Source: UBA3478 sp965662045
Lineage (GTDB): Bacteria > Bacteroidota > Bacteroidia > Flavobacteriales > Flavobacteriaceae
NCBI GenBank assembly: GCA_965662045.1
Contig: CBFIGE010000001.1
Span: 229,788 to 293,787 of the forward strand
DNA: 64,000 bases
Direction: 5' to 3'
Shown: positions 8,943-16,503 of the stretch, one piece after another
Layout: each line of letters starts with the position of its first letter
How positions within the stretch are numbered: the first letter of the stretch is position 1
Program-made: the position numbers and the translations under genes
The notes under the pieces: generated by a model
What the model saw: only the letters and a program-made list of their open reading frames with translations
The model's database searches: none
Told to the model about the DNA's origin: nothing

Positions 8943-10751
8943 TTAAGAATTGAGCTTGAAATAAGCACGAATTTTTTCCGATTTCACCTTGCCAATCAAG
9001 GCTTCAAGGTCGGCACGAGAAGCCTCTTTAACACCTTTTACCGATCTGAATTCACTCAATAACTGATTCGCTGTTTTATAGCCTATCCCATCAATATTCA
9101 ATAGTTCCGTTTGTATGGCTAAAGAGCTCCTCTTTTGTCTGTGAAATGTAAGACTAAATCGGTGGGCTTCATTTCGCAAATATTGAATGAGTTTCAAAGA
9201 TTCTGAACGCTTGTCTAAGTATAAGGGATCTGAATCATTAGGAAAATAAATTTCTTCTAGTCGCTTGGCAATTCCAATAATCGCTATTTTTCCTCTTAAC
9301 CCTAGTAATTCTAAAGCCTTTAAAGCGGATGATAACTGCCCTTTTCCTCCGTCTATTACAATTAGCTGAGGAAGCGGTTCATCTTGGTCAAGTAATCGTT
9401 TGTAACGCCGAAAAACAACCTCTTCCATTGATGCAAAATCATTTGGACCTTGAACCGTTTTAATGTTAAAATGTCTGTATTCTGACTTTAAAGGTTTTGC
9501 ATTTTTAAAGACAACACAGGCGGCTACTGGGTTACTTCCTTGTATATTGGAATTGTCAAAACACTCAATGTGGTAAGGGTCTTGACTCATGCGTAAATCT
9601 GCTTTTAACTGAGCGATAATTCTCGTGCTGTGACGATCTGGATCTACAATTTTCATTTGTTTGAAACGATCCTGTCTGTAAAATTTTGCATTTCTCAGTG
9701 ATAGATCAATTAATTGTTTCTTGTCTCCCAATTTTGGAATGGTGACTTTTAGGTCTTCTGAAAGGGGGACAGGAAAAGGCAATAAAAGTTCTTTTGAATT
9801 AGATTTAAAACGTTGTCGAAGCTCAACAATTGCTAGTGAAAGAAGTTCTTCTTTTCCCTCGTCCAGTTTCTTTTTTAACTCTAAAGTATGTGACTGAACA
9901 ATACAGCCCTCGACCAATCTCAAGTAATTGATATATGCATGAGAATGATCTTCAAGAATACTAAAAACATCAATTTCAGAAATCTTAGGATTAACCACAG
10001 TGGATTTAGCTTGGTAACGTTCTAGAATATCAATACGATCTTTAATTTTTTGTGCTTTCTCATATTCTAAATTCGTCGCGAAAGTCATCATTTGATTCTT
10101 GAGTAATGTTAGGGAAGGCTTTAATTTGCCTCTTATAATATTGGTAATAGCCTCTATTTGAATCTCATAATCTTCTTCAGATTGTAAACCTTGGCAAGGC
10201 CCAGCACAATTTCCTATGTGATATTCAAGACATAGTTTTACCTTTTTAGACTCCACCTTTTCACGAGATAAATCAAAGTGGCAGCTTCGAAGCATATAAA
10301 TGGATTTAAACAAATCCAAGAGCGTTCGAACAGTTTTCATTGAGGTGTAAGGTCCAAAGTATTGAGATCCATCCTTGATAAATCTACGAGTGGCGAAAAC
10401 TCTAGGGAAAGGCTCTTTTTTAACACAAATCCAAGGATAAGATTTATCGTCCTTCAAAAGCACGTTATATCTTGGTTGATGTAACTTGATCATATTATTT
10501 TCAAGCAACAAAGCGTCAGACTCTGTCTTTACAACAACGTGTTTAATTTCACTTATTTTACTCACCATAACCTTGGTCTTTCCATAGCTATGCGTTTTTG
10601 TGAAATAAGACGAAACTCTCTTTTTCAGGTTCTTTGCTTTTCCAACATAAAGCATTCGTTTTTCCTGATCAAAAAACTGATAAACCCCTGGGGTGTCAGG
10701 CAATGTTTTTACCTGTATCTCCAATTGTTCGTTTTTGTACTGCCCATGCAT
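8943..10751 (-). CDS. uvrC: Excinuclease ABC subunit C
   Basis: UvrC makes the two cuts around DNA damage in nucleotide excision repair, together with UvrA and UvrB. The 602 residues show the GIY-YIG domain at the start (LPDTPGVYQFFD, MLYVGKAKNLKKRVSSYF), the conserved RFIKDGSQYFGPY block and the CxxxxIGNCAGPC cysteine cluster near residue 175-185. A UVR-like helix follows around 215-235 and the RNase H-like C-terminal nuclease domain starts near IECFDNSNIQGSNPVAACV, with DGGKGQLSSAL. The end shows helix-hairpin-helix text (LLNIDGIGYKTANQLL). Length and order match the family. It is divergent from the folate enzyme gene. Confidence 0.97.
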   Translation of the reverse strand: MHGQYKNEQLEIQVKTLPDTPGVYQFFDQEKRMLYVGKAKNLKKRVSSYFTKTHSYGKTKVMVSKISEIKHVVVKTESDALLLENNMIKLHQPRYNVLLKDDKSYPWICVKKEPFPRVFATRRFIKDGSQYFGPYTSMKTVRTLLDLFKSIYMLRSCHFDLSREKVESKKVKLCLEYHIGNCAGPCQGLQSEEDYEIQIEAITNIIRGKLKPSLTLLKNQMMTFATNLEYEKAQKIKDRIDILERYQAKSTVVNPKISEIDVFSILEDHSHAYINYLRLVEGCIVQSHTLELKKKLDEGKEELLSLAIVELRQRFKSNSKELLLPFPVPLSEDLKVTIPKLGDKKQLIDLSLRNAKFYRQDRFKQMKIVDPDRHSTRIIAQLKADLRMSQDPYHIECFDNSNIQGSNPVAACVVFKNAKPLKSEYRHFNIKTVQGPNDFASMEEVVFRRYKRLLDQDEPLPQLIVIDGGKGQLSSALKALELLGLRGKIAIIGIAKRLEEIYFPNDSDPLYLDKRSESLKLIQYLRNEAHRFSLTFHRQKRSSLAIQTELLNIDGIGYKTANQLLSEFRSVKGVKEASRADLEALIGKVKSEKIRAYFKLNS

Positions 10752-10812
10752 TTTACGAAATTACTAAATCCGTGATTTTGTACTTTTACTATTGACAAGG
10801 AATCCATTTCTT

Positions 10813-11379
10813 ATGCACAAAAATGAATGTCGCAAAATTTACAAATCAAAAAGAGCCGCTCTAAGCGAAAAAGAGCGTGTTGACTTGAGTATTGAAATTA
10901 CCAATCAATGCTTAACACTTCCTGTTTGGGAATTTGAGCATTTCCATATCTTCTTGCCTATTGAGGCTCAAAAAGAAGTGGATACAACTCCTCTAATCAC
11001 CGTGCTACAAGCCAAAGAAAAGCACATTTATATTCCAAAAGTCAAGCACCTTGAATTAGAACACTTTCAACTTGATGAATACACAATTCTCCGCACAAAT
11101 AAATGGGGGATTGCAGAGCCTGTAGCAGGTAAAACTATTGACACATCAATCTTAAATATCGTATTAATTCCTCTACTCGCTTTTGACCAAAATGGCAATC
11201 GAGTTGGTTATGGCAAAGGCTTTTACGATCGGTTTCTAAGAACGTGTAAAAAGGAGGTGCTTAAAGTAGGACTAAGCTTTTTTGAAGCAGAAGAACAAAT
11301 AAATCCAGGCCCTCACGATATAAGTCTAGATTATTGTGTGACGCCTCAGCGCGTATATGTATTTAATCCTCTTGACTAA
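10813..11379 (+). CDS. 5-formyltetrahydrofolate cyclo-ligase
   Basis: This cytoplasmic enzyme uses ATP to turn 5-formyl-THF into 5,10-methenyl-THF. The 188-residue form starts at the ATG at 10813; an in-frame TTG at 10792 would only add seven residues. Family marks are the basic N-terminus (CRKIYKSKRAALSEKE), IFLPIEAQKEVDTTPLI, and the ATP-binding C-terminal motif NRVGYGKGFYDRFL, followed by the usual GLSFFEAEEQI. Its last 17 bases overlap the convergent lspA gene. Confidence 0.93.
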   Translation: MHKNECRKIYKSKRAALSEKERVDLSIEITNQCLTLPVWEFEHFHIFLPIEAQKEVDTTPLITVLQAKEKHIYIPKVKHLELEHFQLDEYTILRTNKWGIAEPVAGKTIDTSILNIVLIPLLAFDQNGNRVGYGKGFYDRFLRTCKKEVLKVGLSFFEAEEQINPGPHDISLDYCVTPQRVYVFNPLD

Positions 11380-12019
11380 AGGCAATTTTATTGAATAAAA
11401 TAAGAACAAAAACCCCAAAACTGATGCAGAAATCTGCTACGTTGAAAACAGGTTCAAAAAACCGAAAGTGATTTCCGCCTACAAAAGGCATCCAATTAGG
11501 CAATACAGTATCAATTAAAGGGAAATAAAACATATCGACCACTTTACCGTAAAACATTCCTGAATAAGACTCATCTGCAAAAAGAGATGCGATGTGCATG
11601 GTACTACTCTCGTCAAAAATCAATCCATAAAACAAGGAATCAATAATATTTCCAACTGCTCCACTAAAAATAAGAGTTAGTGAAAATATCAATACTCCTG
11701 GTAACTGTTTTTTAATACTGTCCCACAGCCAATAACCAATACCACAAATAGCAACTAACCTAAATAAAGAGAGAATCAGTTTAGAAGTTTTTTCGCCAAT
11801 AGGAATAAAATCACTGATTTTAGCTCCCCATGCAGCTCCTTCATTTTCGATAAACAATATTTTGAACCAAGAGAATACTTCCACCGATTCTTGGTAATAA
11901 AAATTTGTTTTGATGTAAATCTTTGAGAGTTGATCAATCAAAAGAGCCACTATGATTATAATCAGTGCAGTCCTCTTATTCATAAATGAAAAGTGCTTCG
12001 CGTATTTATCTATATTCAT
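11363..12019 (-). CDS. lspA: Lipoprotein signal peptidase (signal peptidase II)
   Basis: LspA is the inner-membrane aspartic protease that removes the signal peptide from lipidated prolipoproteins. The 218 residues have four membrane segments. The conserved boxes are present: LLIDQLSKIYIK, NEGAAWG (the usual NxGxAFG), GAVGNIIDS with one catalytic Asp, and FNVADFCISFG with the second. A roughly 45-residue insert between the two Asp boxes is longer than in E. coli and is common in Bacteroidota. It ends the ileS / DksA-like / unknown / lspA cluster, and its start overlaps the preceding gene by 14 bases. Many lipoproteins in this window depend on it. Confidence 0.95.
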   Translation of the reverse strand: MNIDKYAKHFSFMNKRTALIIIIVALLIDQLSKIYIKTNFYYQESVEVFSWFKILFIENEGAAWGAKISDFIPIGEKTSKLILSLFRLVAICGIGYWLWDSIKKQLPGVLIFSLTLIFSGAVGNIIDSLFYGLIFDESSTMHIASLFADESYSGMFYGKVVDMFYFPLIDTVLPNWMPFVGGNHFRFFEPVFNVADFCISFGVFVLILFNKIAFSQED

Positions 12020-12677
12020 TTTCTTCTCTGTTAGGCCTATAAATATTTCCTTCTCTCGACTTTATAATCCATAAAGCATCTTTTTCGAGTGTTTCATTTA
12101 TTGGAGCACTGGCAAAAGCACTTTGAAAAAATATAAGTTCAGCAATGGTAATCATTTCTAAATACACATCCGCCTTTGCAGTGAGTATCTTTGATTTTGT
12201 TGAATTGTGATGCAAATAACACACCCCTTCATTCAAAAATACATTTAATTCTCTATAGTCCCCCTTGGTATAGACAATACTATTTAATCCATCGATATCA
12301 AGCGCCATTTGTGACGGGACGAGCATTTTTAGCGTTATTGCTAATACTTTATGTGCACTTAATTTATCATTAAAATTAGCGTACAAAGGGTTTTTTGATA
12401 ATGAAATGTCGTAAATCTCCTTTGATTCTAGAATAGACAGGTTATACATGTCACGGTACTCTCCTTCGGCAGAAAGTTCAGTCTGAATATAATTCTTCTG
12501 ATGCGTATTAATCTCAAAATGAGCCACGTAAGTCAAGTCTATATTCAGTTTCTTTTGGGGGTTTACAACTATGCTTTTCGAAGAAAATTGTTGACCTTGT
12601 AGCAAGGAACTACACAAAAAAACAAGGTGCAAAAGTCGCCTAAAGCACAACTTATTTCTGCATATTTTTTGCCTCAA
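12006..12677 (-). CDS. Unrecognised secreted protein embedded between dksA-like gene and lspA
   Basis: I do not recognise this 223-residue protein. It has a basic N-terminus and then a hydrophobic stretch ending in LQGQQ, probably a signal peptide. The body looks like beta strands (IQTELSAEGEYRDMYNLSI, LNVFLNEGVCYLHHNSTKSKI, LTAKADVYLEMI), similar in feel to auto-transporter-adhesin-like DUF4097/DUF2807 beta helices, but this is only a likeness. It overlaps the upstream DksA-like gene by 26 bases and the downstream lspA gene by 14 bases, so it is translationally coupled to both. Confidence 0.75.
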   Translation of the reverse strand: MRQKICRNKLCFRRLLHLVFLCSSLLQGQQFSSKSIVVNPQKKLNIDLTYVAHFEINTHQKNYIQTELSAEGEYRDMYNLSILESKEIYDISLSKNPLYANFNDKLSAHKVLAITLKMLVPSQMALDIDGLNSIVYTKGDYRELNVFLNEGVCYLHHNSTKSKILTAKADVYLEMITIAELIFFQSAFASAPINETLEKDALWIIKSREGNIYRPNREENEYR

Positions 12678-13032
12678 TGCTTAAAGTAGCATGAGGAACC
12701 AATTTTAAACGTTCTTTATTGATGAGTTTTCCGGTAACTCTACATACACCGTAGGTTTTATTTTCAATTCGAACCAAGGCGTTTTTTAAATCACGAATAA
12801 ACTTCTCCTGACGAAGTGCTAACTGTGTATTTGCCTCTTTACTCATGGTTTCTGAACCTTCTTCGAATGCCTTAAAAGTTGGCGAAGTGTCTTCAGTTCC
12901 ATTATTACCATCGTTTTTATATGCACTATGTAAGAGTTCCAAATGCTCCTCTGCCTTTTGGATTTTCTCTGTAATTATTCCTTTGAATTCTTGTAAATCA
13001 GCATCGCTAAATCGAACTAAACCCTCACTCAT
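12652..13032 (-). CDS. TraR/DksA-family regulator lacking three of four zinc cysteines
   Basis: DksA proteins bind RNA polymerase in the secondary channel and act with ppGpp. This 126-residue copy has the long coiled-coil-like helix (residues 10-90) and the C-terminal finger region at the right spacing. The four positions of C-x2-C-x17-C-x2-C read Cys97, Thr100, Ser118 and Ala121, so the zinc site is gone. The rest of the finger (YGVCRVTGKLI, ERLKLVPHATLSIEAK) is well kept, which points to a functional zinc-free form rather than decay. The gene starts 2 bases after ileS ends and is surely in the same operon. Confidence 0.92.
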   Translation of the reverse strand: MSEGLVRFSDADLQEFKGIITEKIQKAEEHLELLHSAYKNDGNNGTEDTSPTFKAFEEGSETMSKEANTQLALRQEKFIRDLKNALVRIENKTYGVCRVTGKLINKERLKLVPHATLSIEAKNMQK

Positions 13033-13034
13033 AG

Positions 13035-16000
13035 TTATCGTTTTAATACTTTAATACTCGTTTTTATACTGTCAAATTCGACGGCATTTCCGTCTGTAAT
13101 TTCGCGCTCAATATAAATATTTTCGCACAATGTTTCTGTCTTTATGTAAGATTCGTTGCTTTTTATGGCCACGTCGAGTTCTGTAGACCCCTGAAAGTAA
13201 ACATCTACGCGGTCTGTAACTTCAAAGCCACTGTCCTTTCTGATGTTTTGAATTCTATTGACCAATTCTCTTGCAATTCCTTCTTTGATTAAATCATCAT
13301 CTAAATTGACATCTAGCGCAACGGTAAGCTGACCAGAGCTCGCAACCAACCATCCTTCTATATCCTTATTGGAAATAATGACATCTTCTACAGTCAATTC
13401 GTATGAACTGTCTTCAACACGAATCATCAGCACTCCTTCTTTTTCTATTTGATGGATATCCTCCTGCTCAAAGTTTTGAATGATTTGAGCAACCGCTTTC
13501 ATGTCTTTACCGAATTTCGGTCCCAATACCTTAAAATTAGGTTTAATCTGTTTGACCAAAATATCAGAGGCATCTTCTAGTAATTCTATTTCCTTTACAT
13601 TCACCTCGTTTTTGATCAAATGTGCAACCGCCGAAATGGCGTTTTTCTCCTCATCATTGTTCACAGGTATCATTACTTTTCGAAGAGGTTGCCTTACCTT
13701 GAGTTTTTCCTTTTGACGGATAGATAGTACCAGAGAGGATATGCGTTGTGACAATTGCATTTTAGCTTCTAAGGCTTTGTCAATCATGTCATTGTCAGCT
13801 ATTGGAAATGTAGCGAGATGTACACTTTTAGAAGGGGCTAAACCGGTTGCTTGCACAAGATCTAGATAAAGTCTTTCTGCAAAGAAAGGAGCTACAGGAG
13901 CCATAAGCTTAGAAAGGGTAAATAAACAGAAGGTCAGCGTTTGATAGGCTGCGAGCTTATCGTCGCCATAGGCATCCTTCCAAAAACGCCTTCTGCCTAA
14001 ACGCACATACCAATTACTTAAATTCTCTTGAACGAAGTAAGAAATCATGCGGGTGGCCCTAGTCGCATCATAATCTTCATAAGCCTCATCTACGGCCCAT
14101 ATCAAACTATTCAATTCAGATAAAATCCATCGGTCTAATTCTGAAAGTCGATCTGGCGCGAGCCGTTCTTCTTTAAATGTAAATCCATCAATATTAGCGT
14201 AAAGTGCCAAAAATGAATACGTGTTGTACAGCGTTCCAAAAAATTTACGTTTGACCTCTTGGACGCCTTCTATATCAAACTTTAAATTATCCCATGGATT
14301 AGCATTGGAAATCATATACCAACGCGTAGCGTCTGCACCGTGATTTTTAAGTGTCTCAAAAGGATCGACTGCATTGCCTAAGCGCTTTGACATCTTCTTT
14401 CCTTCTTTGTCTAAGACAAGTCCGTTTGAAACTACATTTTTATAGGCAACCTTGTCAAACACCATAGTTGAGATGGCGTGAAGAGTGTAAAACCATCCTC
14501 TAGTTTGATCAACACCTTCTGCTATAAAGTCGGCCGGATGTGTTGCTGCTTGATCGATGTATTCCTTATTTTCAAATGGATAGTGCCATTGTGCATAAGG
14601 CATAGATCCGCTGTCAAACCAAACATCGATGAGATCAGTTTCTCGATACATAGCCTGTCCGCCAGAACTACACAAGACGATATCGTCGACTATGTGTTTA
14701 TGTAAATCTAATTGATCGTAGTTTTCATCACTCATATCACCAACAACAAAACCAGCCATTGGATTCTCATTCATCAATCCTGCAACAACTGCCTTGTCTA
14801 TTTCCGTTTTGAGTTCTTCTACAGATCCTATGATGAGTTCCTCTGAATGATCCTCTGTACGCCATATAGGAAGTGGAATACCCCAATACCTAGATCGAGA
14901 TAAATTCCAGTCATTCGCATTTGCTAACCAGTTTCCAAAACGACCTTCTCCTGTAGATTTTGGTTTCCAATTAATCTCAGTGTTGAGCTCATGCATTCTG
15001 TCTTTTATAGCAGTGACCTTGATAAACCAAGAGTTCAACGGATAGTACAAAATAGGCTTATCTGTTCTCCAACAATTTGGGTAGGAGTGTACATATTTTT
15101 CAACCTTAAACGCCTTATTCTCTATTTTGAGTTGGATAGCAATTTCAACATCAATAGACTTTTCAGGAATATCCTTTTCATCATAATAGGCATTTTTGAC
15201 ATACTTTCCTCCAAATGGACCTAGCTCTTCTCTAAACTTTCCGGTCAAATCTACCAAAGGAACAGCCTGCTGATTTTCATCTAAAATCAACATAGGAGGA
15301 ACCGCTGGTGTTGCTTGTTTTGCAGCCATCGCATCGTCAGCACCAAAGGTTGGGGCAGTATGTACGATTCCGGTTCCGTCTTCTGTGGTCACAAAATTAC
15401 CTGAAATAACCCTAAAGGCATTTTCTGGATTTTGATAGGGCTCAACATATGGCATAAGCTGTTCGTACCTAGCTTCAACCAATTCTTCACCTTTAAGAGT
15501 CTTCAGAACGACATACGGAATGGTTTTATTCGTTTTTTCAAAACCGTTTAATTCATTTATATCTTCTAGCTCTGTAAACTTTTTGCCAAATTGCTTATTG
15601 ATTAAAGCGCTTGCAATAACTACGTTTATGCGTTCAAAAGTGTATTGATTATACGTGGCCACAAGACTATATTCAATTTTTGGACCTACGGTAAGTGCCG
15701 TATTAGAAGGAAGTGTCCAAGGAGTAGTCGTCCAGGCTAAAAAGTAAACGTCTTCTTCAACCACTTGAAAGGAAGAAGGTAACGTCGCTTTATGTGCCTT
15801 AAACTGTGCAGTAACTGTAGTATCGGTTACATCTTGATAGGTTCCAGGTTGATTCAATTCATGCGAAGACAAACCCGTCCCCGCCTTAGGAGAATAGGGT
15901 TGAACTGTATAACCTTTGTACAACAAACCTTTGTCGTAAATCTGTTTCAACAACCACCAAACAGACTCCATATATTTGGTTTTATAGGTGATGTACGGAT

Positions 16001-16442
16001 TTCTCATATCCACCCAATAACCCATTTTAGCTGTCAATTGATTCCATGCATCCGTATAGCGCATGACTGCTTTTTTACAGGCTTCATTGTATTCTTCTAT
16101 ACTGATCTTTTTACCTATATCTTCTTTGGTAATTCCGAGTTCTTTCTCCACCCCTAATTCAATGGGAAGTCCGTGCGTATCCCAGCCTGCTTTGCGTTTC
16201 ACGCGAAAGCCTTTCATCGTCTTATATCTGGGATAAATATCTTTAATCGTCCTTGCCATCACATGATGAATACCGGGCATACCATTAGCAGACGGAGGTC
16301 CCTCGTAAAAGACGTATTCTCCGTTTTCACCTCCCCCGGCCATGCTTTCTTCAAAAACATTCTCCTTATTCCAAAATTCTAAAATAGACTCAGAAATTTC
16401 TGGGAGATTTAACGCTTTGTATTCATTAAACTTTTGATCCAC
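13035..16442 (-). CDS. ileS: Isoleucine--tRNA ligase, type 2 with GxHH signature
   Basis: IleRS charges tRNA-Ile and edits mischarged valine. At 1135 residues it has the long C-terminal part and internal sequence (PYSPKAGTGLSSHELNQPG, GWDTHGLPIELGVEKELG) of the type 2, eukaryote-like class. The class I signature that normally reads HxGH reads Gly57-Ile58-His59-His60 (codons at 16263-16274), preceded by PSANGMP. KMSKRLGNAVDP is intact. Published work on type 2 IleRS associates the swapped GxHH form with very strong mupirocin resistance. The gene leads the dksA-like / unknown / lspA cluster. Confidence 0.97.
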   Translation of the reverse strand: MDQKFNEYKALNLPEISESILEFWNKENVFEESMAGGGENGEYVFYEGPPSANGMPGIHHVMARTIKDIYPRYKTMKGFRVKRKAGWDTHGLPIELGVEKELGITKEDIGKKISIEEYNEACKKAVMRYTDAWNQLTAKMGYWVDMRNPYITYKTKYMESVWWLLKQIYDKGLLYKGYTVQPYSPKAGTGLSSHELNQPGTYQDVTDTTVTAQFKAHKATLPSSFQVVEEDVYFLAWTTTPWTLPSNTALTVGPKIEYSLVATYNQYTFERINVVIASALINKQFGKKFTELEDINELNGFEKTNKTIPYVVLKTLKGEELVEARYEQLMPYVEPYQNPENAFRVISGNFVTTEDGTGIVHTAPTFGADDAMAAKQATPAVPPMLILDENQQAVPLVDLTGKFREELGPFGGKYVKNAYYDEKDIPEKSIDVEIAIQLKIENKAFKVEKYVHSYPNCWRTDKPILYYPLNSWFIKVTAIKDRMHELNTEINWKPKSTGEGRFGNWLANANDWNLSRSRYWGIPLPIWRTEDHSEELIIGSVEELKTEIDKAVVAGLMNENPMAGFVVGDMSDENYDQLDLHKHIVDDIVLCSSGGQAMYRETDLIDVWFDSGSMPYAQWHYPFENKEYIDQAATHPADFIAEGVDQTRGWFYTLHAISTMVFDKVAYKNVVSNGLVLDKEGKKMSKRLGNAVDPFETLKNHGADATRWYMISNANPWDNLKFDIEGVQEVKRKFFGTLYNTYSFLALYANIDGFTFKEERLAPDRLSELDRWILSELNSLIWAVDEAYEDYDATRATRMISYFVQENLSNWYVRLGRRRFWKDAYGDDKLAAYQTLTFCLFTLSKLMAPVAPFFAERLYLDLVQATGLAPSKSVHLATFPIADNDMIDKALEAKMQLSQRISSLVLSIRQKEKLKVRQPLRKVMIPVNNDEEKNAISAVAHLIKNEVNVKEIELLEDASDILVKQIKPNFKVLGPKFGKDMKAVAQIIQNFEQEDIHQIEKEGVLMIRVEDSSYELTVEDVIISNKDIEGWLVASSGQLTVALDVNLDDDLIKEGIARELVNRIQNIRKDSGFEVTDRVDVYFQGSTELDVAIKSNESYIKTETLCENIYIEREITDGNAVEFDSIKTSIKVLKR

Positions 16443-16468
16443 AAGTACATTCCATTTTATAATGTTTG

Positions 16469-16498
16469 CAAAAGTAAGAAATTGAATGAGGATTCAAA
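16469..16498 (-). promoter_or_regulatory. Probable ileS promoter (TTTG, 18-base spacer, TACTTTTG)
   Basis: On the minus strand TTTG (16498-16495), 18 bases, then TACTTTTG (16476-16469) match the Bacteroidota -33 TTTG / -7 TAnnTTTG consensus. The -7 element ends 27 bases before the ileS start codon at 16442, which leaves a short leader. This is the cleanest promoter I see in the window. Confidence 0.65.
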
Positions 16499-16503
16499 GC
16501 CTT

